64,000 nucleotides of DNA from Gentiana macrophylla. Taxonomy: Eukaryota > Streptophyta > Magnoliopsida > Gentianales > Gentianaceae. The notes beneath the pieces are model-generated. The model saw only the letters and a program-made list of their open reading frames with translations. It was not told where the DNA came from and made no database searches. Made by a program: the position numbers and the translations under genes. Positions 12,224 to 24,176 of this stretch are shown in pieces. Numbering within the stretch: the stretch's first letter is position 1; every line of letters begins with the position of its first letter. The DNA lies in NCBI GenBank assembly GCA_026214975.1, contig JAOBSW010000702.1, positions 105,001-169,000 of the forward strand, given 5' to 3'.

Positions 12224-13638
12224 TGTTGGTCCCAGAGAAGGGTAAAACTATAGTCAAGGGGGGTAAATGACAATAGTGGAGTTTCAAAAACTTTTCTTGT
12301 ATTTAAAAGCTTTTGGGCAGCGGATAAGTCCCTTTTTAATGTGTTGTTTCAAAGTAGTTTATGCAATCACAGACATATGGTATGACTTAAGCAATTAAAT
12401 GAATGCAGTAAGGTAAATTGCTGAAATTAAATTGACACAATGGTTTATAATGGTTCAGGGTGGTGTAATCCCTTAATCCACTCTTCTCCTGTGATGATTT
12501 GGAGGAATTTCACTATTGTTTTCACAGATACAATAGTCTGGTTGTCCTTGACTACACAAGCTTCACAATCTTCAAAACTATCACTCCCTGACTTCAACAG
12601 CTTCAGTGACTCAGTCTCTTTCACTGCTCCTTGGGAATAAATCCTTCAGCAGCTATGACAAACACAACTCATTCTCAGATGGCTCAGATTCAGTTGCTTG
12701 ATTAAAGTGAATTGGATTCACAAACCTTGTTGATCAGACTCAATGCTTGATGTTGGAATTGTAGTTCTGAGTTTTTGAGTTGATCACTAGATATTCCTTT
12801 TTAAGCATAGATGAAGGCTTTTCAATTTGACAGAGTTTCTGCTTGTTAGTTCTCAGACTTGATCGTTCTCTTGTGTATTTTTCTTGTCTGTCAATGCCTT
12901 CTATTTATAGCCTTTATAATCCTTGGTTTGAATTTCCGTCCGTTGGCTATATTAATGAGGAGAATAATCCTTGATTTTATTCTTGATTCCCCCTTAATTA
13001 AATCCTCCTTGATTTCAGTGATCGGATTTTTTTTCCAATGTTTATCAAAAAATCCGTCCTTGATTGATCCTCAATTGATTGTGCATTTCATTCTTGATCC
13101 TCTGAATTTTCTTCATATCTCAAAATCTGATCAAGTAAAGTTTACTTGGCCGTTCCCTGAATGGTTAAGTGATCTTTCTGACTTTGCCGCTTAGATCTTC
13201 CTTCACTGCTTTGTCATTACTCAGCCAATATTCAGTTCACTTTGCCGATTCACTGTTTCCTTCATTCTTTTCAGTTTAGGAGAATCTTTGTACTTCACGG
13301 ATCCTTGATTTGTGTGAGATCAGTGTACACCATATTTAAACATTGAGTTTCATCACTTGGAATGTAACTTAGACTTATCCAAGGTCATCAAAAACTTTCT
13401 TGGTTATAAGTCAGACCATATGTCTTCAGGCTTCTCTGCTGGTACTTGGCCGCTTTTACTTTGCTGAACATCTAATTTTACTTTGCCATCCTACCAACTA
13501 ATACAATACTGTCTGACTCAACTTATACAACATGTCAGACTCTAAGTAAAGACTTATACAGAGAATTCTAACTTATTTTCAAGCTTTGTATAACAACTAG
13601 TATGGCCATCATCAAAACATAATAAAATGTTCCTAACA
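12224..13638 (-). repeat. 5' LTR of element B
   Basis: It pairs with 3191-4624. It carries the TATA box CTATAAATAG (minus) at 12901-12910 and the U5 stem at 12247-12255 and 12269-12277 (one mismatch here). It ends at 13638 and is followed by the TSD AAATG. Confidence 0.93.
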
Positions 13639-13643
13639 AAATG

Positions 13644-14100
13644 GATATCAGGTTTATGAGATAGAAGACATATACATCTAACATGTTGAAAAGTCAAGAT
13701 TCTACAATCTTGTTAGCATAAAGGACTGCTCCTAGCATGAATGAAAAAGTTGATCCATCTTGGGTCAGATTTAGTCGGTTCACATAATGGATCAATCAAG
13801 AAGTCATAACACTAATGATTTTGAAGAATAAGAGTTCTAAGAAACTTCAATGCACCTTTTGTGGATTCAATGAGCATAGTGAAGATAACTGCTACAAGAA
13901 TCATGGTTATCCACCTGGTTTCAAGACAAAGAATAGAGCTAATATGGTGGATCAGGAAAATCCATACCGGTCTACTGGTGGGAAAGATCAAGAAGCTGTT
14001 AGATCGGGGTTTTAAGGTCTCAATTCATAATAGTTTGAATGTCTACAGAATCTTCTTGATTTCAATTCATCCATCCATTTAGTGAACCAGTTCCATGCAT
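13644..14100 (+). pseudogene. Gag C-terminal part with CCHC knuckle (element A, resumed)
   Basis: Directly after the second AAATG the gag of element A continues. The frame at 13815-14015 includes CTFCGFNEHSEDNC, a complete CX2CX4HX4C zinc knuckle of the copia nucleocapsid, followed by YKNHGYPPGFKTKNRANM. This is typical of copia lineages outside Sirevirus. Upstream codons are full of stops. Confidence 0.8.
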
Positions 14101-14139
14101 TGAATATTCATTTCAAACTTGGTCAAAGATCAGGTGACA

Positions 14140-15266
14140 ATAGTTGGTAAAACATACACAATGGATTTTGAACTCCGGATCCACAAATCACATTGTGTGT
14201 CTCTTTTCCACATTAAGTAATCATAAACCTATGGTTAACATGAGAGTATGAATACCTACTGACACAAATGTACATGTGTATCGTACTGGACTAGTTGTGA
14301 TCATTTCTGATCTAAATTTACATAATGTCCAATACATTCTTAGTTTCAGATTTAACTTGTTATCCTTGCCTGCTTTAAGCTAGAGTTCAAATTATGCAGC
14401 CACTTTTACTTTTGACAAGTGTGTTTTGTAGGACAACAAGTAGAAAACAGTGATTGGTTTTGTAAAATACATAGGGGACTTTACATCTTAATTCAGAAAT
14501 TTGTTCCTAACTCTACTAGTGTTTTGTTTGCTGTATGGCAAATTTGATGAAGAAACCATTTCCTTTCAGCACGACTAATGTTAAATCTATTTTTCATCAT
14601 ATGCATATGGATATTTGGGGGCCTTTGAGGCATCCTACTGTAAATGGTCAACAATAGTTTCTGATTATTGTGGATGAATTTTCTAGATTTACTCAGGTTT
14701 TCCTGATGAGACAGAAGTCTGAAACTTCTGAACTGATTAAATCCTTTGTTAATCTTGTTTTTACTTAGTTTGGTAAGATTCTATAAGTGATTAGATCTAA
14801 AAAAGGTGCTGGATTTCTGCTAAGATACTTTTATGAGCATAATGGCATCATTCATCAAACTTCTTGTGTAAGTAAACCTGAGCAAACTGGCATTGTTGAG
14901 ATAAAACATCCACATATTCTAAACGTTGCAAGGGTTTAAGAGTTGAATGTATTATACCAATTGAATATCGGGGTTATTGTTTGTTACATGATGTTAAACT
15001 GATAAATGCCACACCACCGCCTTTATTAGATGATAATACACCTTAAGCTATGTTGTTTGGTTCTAAACCAGATTATTCTGTGTTTAAGGTGTTTGGTTGC
15101 TTTGGCTTCTCGTGCACACATCAACGATACAATACAAATTTTGAATCCATATGCAGAACATGTGTTTATCTTAGGACTTCAAACACTTTCAAGGGAGCTA
15201 TTCTGTTAGATATTACTAACAAAGATATCTTTGTAGCTAGAAACATTCAATTCCATGAGACATATT
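14140..15266 (+). pseudogene. Protease and integrase remnants (element A)
   Basis: Near 14160 the text WILNSGSTNHIV matches the copia protease WILDSGATNHI, with the catalytic Asp replaced by Asn. Integrase follows with HMHMDIWGPLRHPTVNGQQ (first Asp, about 14600) and then decayed pieces in several frames, including a late block at 15050-15268 (FGSKPDYSVFKVFGCFGFS). The triad is not intact and many stops occur. The element is cut at 15266, and RT and RNase H are absent. Confidence 0.75.
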
Positions 15267-15567
15267 GAAAAAGAATTTTGCCCCTTGTGGTTTATGAATT
15301 GAAGCCGTTACCTCCTCGTGGTTTCAAAATATACAGGTTACCTCCTTAGGGTTTTGCCAGAAAACCTAAGTTAACAATCCGGTTGAAATAAAATAATATT
15401 TTGTCGGAATATTCTTATTTTCCAATTATTTCCGATTCGGCTTGGTATTTTTTTTTTTTTTTTTTTTGATTCCCTTGTTTTTAATTGGAAAAACGGATCT
15501 TTCCAATATTCATTTCAATCATTGAGCTTATAAAATCAAAGTAGTGATCTTTCCGATAGTTCTTTTA

Positions 15568-16800
15568 GGCTCTATTTCGTTTCGTGGAAACAAAAGGAAA
15601 AGAAAAGAGAGGATTATGACCGAAGAGAAAGGAGGGGGGAATGAGTGATTTTGAAGTCCATTTGTAGTGTTTGGATTGAATTGATAGGGAAGGAAAGGAA
15701 AAATAAAAAGTGTTTGGTAAATTAAAAGAAAAGAAAAGATATACTTAAGGCATTTTAAATTTCCACTTTTTATTTATTTATAATAACGATCAACAAGTTC
15801 AAATCGCAGGAAGCAGTAGCAATAAAATAAATAGTAAGCAGAACGAAGTCCAATAATAAATAATACATAAAACAACTTAAAATGATAGAAGTCCAATATT
15901 TGTGCATAAACAGAATTTTCAAACCAACAAAAATAAAATAAATAGTAAGCAGAACGAAGTCCAATAATAAATAATACATAAAACAACTTAAAATGATAGA
16001 AGTCCAATATTTGTGCATAAACAGAATTTTCAAACCAACAAAAGGAAGTACCAATGAAAATACTTGTTCAAATCATAAGCGTCAAAATGAAAATTACGAT
16101 TAACTTATTGGCATAGAAAAGGAAAACAAAACATATAAAAAAGAGTTCGACATAAAAATCATATCAAGGAAAAGAAAGATGGCATAATAATGTTATAGTC
16201 TTTCACAAGCATGTATATCCTTTCACAACTTTGGAGTAATTGATATGATGTTCATCAATCAGTGCATAATATTGTTTTTATCAAGTGATCCAACCAACGA
16301 CAACCCAGCCACCAAAAAACAAATCAAACCTAGATCCAAAAGTAGCATAAATACTCAAAAAGAAGTGATAAAGATGACTAACTGGAAACGAGAATCAATT
16401 AGAACGATGACACAAACATACCTCAAAACATAGATGATGATTGAGAGTTGATAAAAGATATGTGCTTGAATGGTTGATTCAATGGAGTGAAAAAATATGG
16501 ACTGATGATACAATATATACACTGAACAAATGCCGCCAAAAACTTTCACTGTCAATAGCGCTATTTTTTTCCAGCATTAGCGCCAATAATATTTGTGATT
16601 AGCGCCAAAATTTTAGGTCATTTTAGGTTATTTCCTTTTTTTCCCTCTATTTTTTTAATTAATTATATTCTATCATTTCCCTTGGATTCCACATATTCCC
16701 TTTCTTTTCCTTTCTAGTGTGGAATACCAAACACTAGATATAAACCCTTCTGTCCCCCTTCATTTCTTTTTCCTTTGTTTCCATAAAACCAAACAGAGCC
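15568..16800. mobile_element. PIF/Harbinger-like non-autonomous element, TSD TTA
   Basis: The ends GGCTCTATTTCGTTT and, reversed, GGCTCTGTTTGGTTT form imperfect inverted repeats that continue through GTGGAAACAAAAGG and AGTGTTTGGTA. TTA flanks both sides (15565-15567 and 16801-16803). End sequence and TSD fit the Tourist/Harbinger group. No transposase is visible in 1233 bp. Confidence 0.8.
15821..16042. repeat. 111-bp tandem duplication, two copies
   Basis: 15821-15931 and 15932-16042 are essentially identical direct repeats inside the Harbinger-like element. The duplication produces a repeated 37-residue frame on the minus strand that is not a gene. Confidence 0.95.
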
Positions 16801-17503
16801 TTAGACTATCTTTGCAGGACTTATTTGCTTAGATCAAGGCTTTTTGGCATAAGAAAATCTCACAAAATACGTGAATTATGTGTCATAAACTTTATTGAAT
16901 ATGCCATACATATAGATCTGTAATGCGGAATAAACCTTAGCAGACATAAAACTTAATCAATAATTAAAACATAGAATTAGGATCTTGCTTTTTGATTAAA
17001 TTGCACAACACTTGCACAGTGTTCTGTTTCCGTGAAGAGTTAAATATAGTAGTAAGAAAATTTCCGTCAATTGACTTCGCTTGCCTTTGACCCGTAAGCA
17101 GGGATGAAAGGTACCTTATTAATAGTAATAATTTTTGTTGATTATCTTCTTAGTGATGATCTGCATTTGTATCCATTTTCTCGCTCCAAAATCTGTCTCG
17201 ATCTATTACACGACGATGATGATCCCTCCGGCAGCCACCACACAATTTTGGGAGCAAAGAATGAGTCTGTTTGTCAAATTGCAATATTAAATGCTATAAT
17301 AAAAGGATTTTTGAAAAAACAAGGAGGGCAAACCGGGAATAATATGGAAAATAAGAATATTCTGGTGGAATATTCTTTTCTTTCAACCGGAATTGTGAAC
17401 TTAGCTTTTGTGGCAAACCCTAAGGAGGTAAACCATATATTTTGAAACTACGATGGGGTAAAGGCTTTAATTGTAAAACCACGAGGGGGTAAAATGTTTT
17501 TTC

Positions 17504-18689
17504 GTCTGCTGACTATTAAGTCTAGTGAATCTTTTGCAGTGGAATATACTTAAATTAATCCTTTATACTTGTTGTTAAAATATGATACTAAGTATTGGAT
17601 AATCAGTTGTGAAAGGTGTGTGAAATCAGTAGCTAGTTCTGCAGGTTGATATGGATGACATGCAATAAAATAAAAGTGCAGAAAGTAAATGCAGTAAATA
17701 AAATAAGGCAAATTTTATGGTGGTGTAATCCTGTCAGTCCACTCTTCTCTTGTGATGTTGAAGGAAATTCACTAGAGTCTTTTAAGGTTGCTGTTACAAA
17801 AGTTCCTAAGATGTTCATCCTTGACCAATAACTATGGCTTCACAAACTGAATACTAAGAACATGTAGGATTGCTGCTCCTATGTACTCCAGTGGACCTTG
17901 AAAGGTAGGATTGCCTCTTCACCAGCTCCACCACAAAAAAACAGTTCTTGACACTTTGCAGTGCTTCTCTGTCTTCAGGTTCTTCTTGAAAAGAAGAGAT
18001 TGCGTGAATCAAGAAAGTGATTCTGCTTCAGCTTGATTTTAATCAGGATGATAAGATCAGCAACTTAAGATTTCAAGTGTGGATACTAGATGATACTTGA
18101 ATGCAATAACACTTGAAGAAAATTTTGGATCAGTATGAATGCTCAGTTCAGCAGGGTGTAATGCTCTTGATTGCTAGTAAGTTTTGTTTACTTTGATTCC
18201 AGAGGTCCTCTATTTATAGGTGAAAATCCTGTGCTTGAATTTGAATTTCAAATCTTACCTTTATAGGATTTTCTGATTATTCCCTGAAATTCCCTCTGAT
18301 GTACTTCTCTATCAGTATGTCAATGTCCTTCTAACAGAGAGACTGTTATCCAATGGTTTATTTCCATTTTCATTTGGCTCTGAATTCCTCACAACGTTTC
18401 TTCAATCTCTATTATTCATTAACTGACTAATCCAATGCTTGAAATCATCCTTATCCATTTAACTAGATGAGCTCCAGTTTTCAGTTTTACGACACTTCTA
18501 TTTATTACAGTGCTTGTCTGATATAACCTATACAATTATCAGACTCTAGTAAAAATTATACATTCAGTTCTAGACATCTTTTAGCTTTCCACTATAACAA
18601 CTAGTTTCAGCACTTCATCAATGGGGTGAAGACACACAAGTAACTAAATAAGATGAATCATCATCAAAACTAAAATTTTATTTCCAACA
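17504..18689 (-). repeat. Truncated LTR of the D/E Sirevirus-like family
   Basis: It matches the LTRs of elements D and E: GTCTGCTGACTATTAAG at 17504, the conserved block on the 'two-strand' boundary near 17720-17960, a TATA box CTATAAATAG (minus) at 18210-18219, and the terminus TTCCAACA at 18689. About 125 bp of the U5 side is missing where the TIR transposon abuts. No internal region follows, so it is a solo or truncated LTR. Confidence 0.8.
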
Positions 18690-19400
18690 AAAAGGAACAC
18701 TAGAAGAGATTATATGAGTAAAATAAATGAGAAATGAGAGGGATGAATGGTTTTTTTAAAGGATTGGTCAATATATAGATTCTTTTTTTCAAAAGAAGCA
18801 TTGATTGAAAAGGTTGGTAGGAATTATGACTCGTGCAAATTCGCACGGGAGTGTCAAAAATTTGGACGGAATCGTCCAGTTTGAACGGGTTTCAACCACA
18901 CCAACCTTTCCACTCAATGCTTGTTTTGACTAGCCATGTTGTCCAGTCGATGTCATATGTCATAGGGGTCATTAGGGTTCAGGTTGTGTTGTCATGGAAT
19001 CAGGGGCATGTCTTTTCATGTGGAGGTCGTGACAAATATTCATGGGAGCGTCCAAAATTTGGATGGGATCGTCCGATTTGGATGGTCATAACTCAACACT
19101 GTACATATTCAGTCCTGCCTCATTCTCCCAATATATATTATGAGACATCCCCTATATTCATTCAAGAATGAACAAATTGTTCAGTCAAAATCTCCTTACA
19201 AATAGATATGTTTATTTGCTTCCATCTCAATGTCTAACTCGGAATATATATTCCAAGAACATATCTTCTTCTTCCTTCAATTCTAGCTTCCCTAGAAATA
19301 GTTCTCATTCTTTTTCAAGTTCATCTTTTGTCTCTTCAAGCAAACATTTTGCTGCATTAAGATCAGAACGTTCTTGGAATAGACATCGGTTTTCATCGAA
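18690..19400. other. No gene seen; degenerate direct repeat
   Basis: No supported ORF. Two related blocks of about 45 bp occur, GGGAGTGTCAAAAATTTGG near 18847 and GGGAGCGTCCAAAATTTGG near 19044, each followed by a form of ATCGTCC. This may be the leader of the relic gene that follows. Confidence 0.45.
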
Positions 19401-20321
19401 ATGTCTAACTCGGATTATCTATTCCCTCTTTACGTGGACCCACATGCCCCTACGTTTGATAATGAGGTCAAGAAAGATGCATCCTCTGACGAGCAGACAC
19501 TCTTAACTAGGCTCCCTGATGAAGAGGATAGACATTATTTTGAGACAAACTGGATTGGTAGAGCTGTAGTTGTAGAGATGAGGTTATCATGGGATAGTCT
19601 GCCTACACTCTTGAGAGACAGATTACTCAAAATTGGGTGGTCTGGTTTTGCAAGCACCCCCTATTGAACGGTGAATATGAATTGGTCTACCGTTCGTGAG
19701 TTCTACGCAATTCTTGAGAGTGGAATACTTTGGGGGAGGACTGCAAGCACACCTTAAAGCCTGTGAGGCGTTTCCGTCAGTTTGGATGTAGGGTGGATCA
19801 ACCGCTACTATGGCATTCCAGAAGTCCCAGACGGTGAAGAATTTTCAGGCATCATCCTAGGATATTGCTGGAAAAAAGGATGGATTTGATGTTTGAACTG
19901 ACGAATGCATTTGGTGGGACCCACCTTTGGGGTCCTAATGAAAGGGCAAATGATGGTTTGGTTGAATAAATTCATGCAAGGATTAAATACCGAGTGGGTA
20001 CGTGTCATGTATATGTTTCTTACGAATCACGTCCACGGTACCATACATCACGTTCAACCAAACTTGGATATGTACATCTTTGCATACGCAGTTTTATATC
20101 ATTGAGTTAACGTGGGAAGATACATCGTGGATAGGGTTAACAGGATACCAAGAGGGAGACATGGTGATGGTTATATAATTTTCCCATTATTATCACGGCT
20201 ATGGCCAGATGCTTTGGGGTACCAGAAAATGACATGGATGACATTGTTTTGCAAACCCCAGCTATCGTATTTAATGATCACACTTGGTTTATTTAAGCGA
20301 CATCTTATTGTTATCTCAATG
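19401..20321 (+). pseudogene. Relic of a 'putative plant transposon protein' gene
   Basis: This large plant family is found in and around transposons and its function is unknown. Frames in succession give MSNSDYLFPLYVDPHAP (19401), STVREFYAILESG (about 19690), INRYYGIPEVPDGEEFSG (about 19800), a block with NHVHGTIHHVQPNLDMYIFA (about 20030) and VNVGRYIVDRVNRIPRG (about 20107). The order resembles the family pattern of a 'VREFYA' block, 'INxYYGIP', 'SHVSDVT..RA' and 'INVGxxI'. Several stops and frameshifts break it. Element D inserted at its 3' end (TSD CAATG). Assignment is from memory of family motifs. Confidence 0.6.
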
Positions 20322-22004
20322 TGTTGGTCCCTAGAAAGGCTTTGGTTAAGTATAGAGGGGGGGGGGGGGGTTGAATAAACTTAACCCTTAAAACTTCTTG
20401 GAGTTGACAAACTCAGCAAGGTCAGTAGTCTGCTGACTATTAAGGTTACTGAATTTGTTTCAGCGGAATATACTTAAATTAAGTCTTATTACTTGTTGTT
20501 GAAAGGATGATACTAAGTATTGGATACTCAGTAGTGTAAGTGTGATTCAGTTGCTAGTTTCAGTAGGTTGATGTGATCAGTATGTTTATAAACTGGAATG
20601 CAGAATGTAAATGCAGTAAAGTAAAGTAGGCAAAATTTATAGTGGTTCCAGGTGGTGTAATCATGTCAGTCCACTCTTCTTCTGTGATGTTGGAGGAAAT
20701 TATGTAGAGATCTTTGAGGTTGCAGTTAAAAAAATCCCTAAGCTGTTTGTCCTTCACCAATGACTATTGCTTCACAAACTGAACACTTGAAACAGGTAGG
20801 ATTGCTGCTCCAAAGTATTCCACTGGTCCTTGAAGGGTAGGATTGACTCTTCACCAGCTCCACCACAATCTACAGTTCTTGACACCCAAAAGATGCTTCT
20901 CTATCTTCAGCAAACTTCTTGTAAATGAAGATTTGAATCAAGTAAGTGATTTAGCTTTCAACAGCTTGATCAGGATGAAATGATCAGCAGCTTGAGGTCT
21001 TCAAGTGTGTATACTTGATGTAACTTGATAGCAGGTTACACTTGAAGATAAATCTTGATCAGTCAATTTAAGCTCAGTATTTGTCAGCAGGTTGATTTTC
21101 TTGATTTTAACTTGATAGCTTCGTATCGATTATATGTACTTGTTAATTTTCATCCTCTTTTTCATAATTTGAAACTGAGTCAGGACTCTCGTATTTATAG
21201 GTGTGAATCCTATGACTTATGTTTGAATTTCAAACATAGCCGTTTCAGACTTGTCTTCATCTTGACTTGCTTTTTGTCTGTTCTCATACCGACCGACATC
21301 GATCCGCCTTTTGTCGGTTTCAGATTGTCCACCTTTTGACTTATATCCATTGGATATTCCTCTGAATCGTTCCAACTTTCCTTTTATCTTGACCATTGAT
21401 TTGTTGACAAAATCATGGCTTGTAGTCCATCCTTATCCTTTTAATCTTCCAATGTAGCTTTGATTAAATCGAGATTTACATTCAGCAGATATAAGAAGTA
21501 TATCAGTTTCCTAATGTAAATAACTGTCAGCTGGTTTAGGTCTGCTGTGTTTTCAAAGAACTTCAGCGGACTACTTTCCATCTAACGTTTTATTGTGAAG
21601 TTAGAGTACACCACTTTGCTATAACTATGTTCCAATCACCACTTAACATATGGAACTTAGACCTTGTACACAAGGCATATGTAATCAGTTTAGGTCATCA
21701 CAGACTTCCCTAAATTTTGATTTCATATCCTTGACTTTAAATACTATGTTTGATCCCTTAGCCTTCAATAACTGAGTTTGAACCCTCAGCCTTCAGTCTT
21801 TAGCAGGTTCCTAGACACTCTACGGACCTAGTTACCCTACTGACCTAGACAGGTCTGCTGATAAAGTCAGCTGATCTAATTACAGTGCTTGTTTGATCAA
21901 ACCAAACTCTAATAAACTTATACATTTGATCTAAACATCTTTTTGCCTTTGCTCTATAACAGCTAGTCTGGCACTCATCATTTAAACTTAAAATATGTCC
22001 AACA
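20322..22004 (-). repeat. 3' LTR of element D
   Basis: 1683 bp. Minus strand starts TGTTGGACATATTTT and ends GGGACCAACA. Hairpin arms GGTTAAGTATA (20344-20354) and TAAACTTAACC (20376-20386) flank a long G run. A TATA box (CTATAAATA, minus) lies at 21192-21200. The region 21284-21310 contains CGACCGACATCGATCCG where the 5' LTR has CTGACACTGTCAATCAG. Confidence 0.92.
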
Positions 22005-22018
22005 ATTTCCCCCTTTTT
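22005..22018 (-). other. Polypurine tract of element D
   Basis: Minus strand AAAAAGGGGGAAAT directly before the 3' LTR. Confidence 0.85.
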
Positions 22019-22169
22019 AGTGATGATGCAAATACCCTCCTTACTGCAAAGCAAAAAGATATAAACAAAAGCAGAACAAATTCAGTCATCCTCCATTAAA
22101 ATCATATTTTTTCAAAAAATTTACAAACTAGTATCAGCAAAAGATAAAGGCATAAGTAAGTGTGTTGAT

Positions 22170-24132
22170 CTAGTTTTTGTTTCTGTCTAGCTTTTTCTTC
22201 TCTTGAAACTCCCTGATTTCTTTGACAATATCTAGCATCCATTTATTTTCCAAAGCGGAAATATCAAACCAGGTATGTAACTGTTTCCACCATTTTCAGG
22301 CTTCTGGTAAAGTCAACCTTATAGTATAAACATTGAAGCCTTGTCCCCTGTAGAAATGTTGAATTCTTCCAGTGAATCTCTTGCTGACTGACTTCCCAAT
22401 CTTTGACCTCTTCCACCTCTACTAGAAGCTCTTAATGATTTGACCCTTACTTCCCAAAATTTAAGTCCCAGAAAGGAATTCAGTCCTTCCTGAAATCCCA
22501 TGTCATGATAGGGTCTCTTCTTTCCATAATACAGCTTATTGTATTCTTTAGGAAGATCATCAGTCATTTGAATCCTGCCAGGTGTAGGCTTTCTAAACTC
22601 ATTTATATTTGCCTTTCATTTCTTTTTGCAAAAATCCTTGCAGCCTCCCTTGCTTCTGTTGTAAGGCCTTCTTTCCCCTTATTGACATCATCAATAAAAT
22701 GGCTCAACAGGCCATGAAAACTCTCCAGAGTGATCACCCAATTTGCAAGTTGACCTTCCATAATTTCAGTCCTTGTGTCAACTGCAATGATCCTTCCTTC
22801 AACAGTCTGTTCCAGTAGATTAATCCTCTCAGTAACTTTAAGATCAAGTATAGTAGGTTGAGGTTTCATAGCAGGTTGAGGCACCACAGCAGGCTTAGAT
22901 GCCTCAGCAATCTTGTCAATCTTTTCATGCAATGAGGCAATCTGCTCATGCAAATTCTTATCTCTATGGGCATTGCTTTACTTGATACCTCTTACATCTT
23001 TGATTAGATCATTGATAGCAAATTAAGCAGAGGTAATGTTGGAAGCTACTGTTTCAGTGGTCATTCCTCTATTTTCAACCACATTCACTAGGTCTTCAAA
23101 CCTCTGTTCACTTTTCGTGAGTTGAGTCCTTAGTTGTGTAATATCATCTCTTACAGATCTCAACTCATCCAAAATATGTACTGGTACTACACCAGCCACA
23201 CCTCCAGCCATTTGTCCAGCAAAATCATCAGCAGGCTCTTCCAGATGATAATTAGCCCTTGGTCTCCTGACAACTATGGCTTCTGTCTTGTTCCATTCAG
23301 TAGGTTCAGGACCCTCCTCAATCATATTTCCAAAAATCTGTTCAAGTACAGGTTCTGGCTCAGGTTGTTCCTCTTGTGCAACTACCAAAATAGGTACTTC
23401 TTCAAATATAAGAACATTTGGTTGTTGGGGCTCTACTTCGGCTTATTCTTCAGGCATTTGGAACTCCTCATCACTAAAATCATAATCTACAAGCTGTTCC
23501 TCCTCATCAATAACAGTCTGCTGATAATTTTTGCCTTCAGCAACCTTCTCTTCATCAGGTTGTTCTATAGCAGTTTGTTCCACAGTGGCTTGTTCTACAA
23601 TAGCCTCAACACAATGCACAGGAGATTCCTTCAATCCCAACAACAGTTCCAACCATTGTCCCAATACTGTTTGATCCTTAGTGATTAGGACCTCCTGTTC
23701 CAATCTTTGTTCAGTTGCTATCTGACCCTCAGCAGACTGAACCTCCATTTCTTCAACTGTATCTTGGGGAAAAACAGCCATATTCTCCTTTAGCACACCT
23801 CCAATATTTGTAATCTCTCTAAAAGTCTCCGAGGCTTGTGCCAAAACTTCATCAGTGTCAATACTCTCTTGATATTGAGCTGATTCTTCTAATAGAATTC
23901 CATGCAGCTCAATCATCACAACATCAGTAGTGGCCTTCAACATAGCATCTTCAAGAAGTGTTGCTGCTGTCAATTGTTCTTCCAAATCTACTGTGACAGC
24001 AACAAATAGTTCCTGATCCAAATCATCAGTCAGCTGACCCTCAGCAGACTTGCCACCTTCAGTAGATTAATCCGCTGTCTTGTCAGTAGATCCTTGTCCA
24101 GCCTCTTCAGTAGGTATTTGCATTGCAGTACC
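22170..24132 (-). pseudogene. Third ORF of element D, C-terminal part only
   Basis: Minus-strand frames 24021-23443, 23388-23023, 22953-22603 and 22567-22319, ending at a stop at 22170-22172, match the C-terminal half of the third ORF of element E. Shared blocks are VDTRTEIMEGQL, FIDDVNKGKEG and LKFWEVRVKSLRASSRGGRG. The composition is strongly acidic and Gln/Glu-rich with coiled-coil potential (HEQIASLHEKIDKIAEA). The N-terminal globular domain is absent: the deletion junction with RNase H is at 24132. Stops between blocks show it is dead. The plus-strand ORF 23134-23688 is an antisense shadow. Confidence 0.75.
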
Positions 24133-24176
24133 ACAGAAGATTAAAAATCTAATACCAGGAAGGATAGATGCGAACC
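24133..24176 (-). other. 44-bp filler DNA at a deletion junction
   Basis: This stretch belongs to neither flanking gene. It matches 25340-25383 (inside the LTR-like insertion) at 41 of 44 positions by eye, in the same orientation. It joins the truncated RNase H to the truncated third ORF, as expected for templated end joining. Confidence 0.75.

Larger units (their letters stand above)
3191..13638 (-). mobile_element. Element B: Sirevirus-like Ty1/copia retrotransposon, TSD AAATG
   Basis: A 10.4-kb element with two similar LTRs (1434 and 1415 bp). It is flanked by AAATG at 3186-3190 and 13639-13643. On the minus strand the order is LTR, PBS, gag, protease, integrase, RT, RNase H, third ORF, PPT, LTR. 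Integrase before RT makes it Ty1/copia. The extra ORF after pol, the large Gag and the LTR length fit the Sirevirus lineage. All coding parts are broken, and the segment from the end of RT into RNase H is deleted. Confidence 0.9.
1955..15266 (+). mobile_element. Element A: old Ty1/copia relic, split by element B, 3' end lost
   Basis: A plus-strand copia retrotransposon with a 5' LTR (1955-2318), a tRNA-iMet type PBS, a broken gag (2561-3190), then element B inserted in gag. It resumes at 13644 with a Gag zinc knuckle, a protease motif and integrase fragments, and stops at 15266 against a TIR transposon. No RT, RNase H or 3' LTR is visible. It carries many stops. It is the oldest copia layer in this part of the window because B (TSD AAATG) sits inside it. 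Confidence 0.8.
15267..17503. mobile_element. Long-TIR DNA transposon, possibly Mutator-like, no TSD found
   Basis: The left end 15267-15440 and the reverse complement of 17335-17503 match over about 170 bp. Both carry TTTTRCCCC then TGTGG/CGTGG, ACCTCCTTAGGGTTT, then AATATTCTTATTTTCC. Such long terminal inverted repeats suggest a MULE or foldback element. No flanking duplication is visible: the left neighbour is element A and the right neighbour is an LTR lacking its first ~125 bp, so the flanks were rearranged. The inside holds a Harbinger-like insertion and no convincing transposase. The ORF at 17104-17445 runs into the TIR and is not supported. Confidence 0.75.

Noticed and set aside
15770..16054. 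Hydrophobic ORF with two identical halves, looking like a small membrane protein
   Set aside because: The repeat is the 111-bp DNA tandem duplication in a non-coding Harbinger-like element.
17104..17445. 113-codon plus-strand ORF
   Set aside because: It runs into the terminal inverted repeat of the TIR transposon and shows no known domain.
19168..19506. Ser-rich 112-codon ORF upstream of the transposon-protein relic
   Set aside because: Low-complexity composition, overlaps the relic start in a different frame, and no support from related elements in the window.
23134..23688. 184-codon plus-strand ORF
   Set aside because: It lies antisense to the third ORF of element D, has no motif, and is explained by the Gln/Glu-rich composition of the opposite strand.
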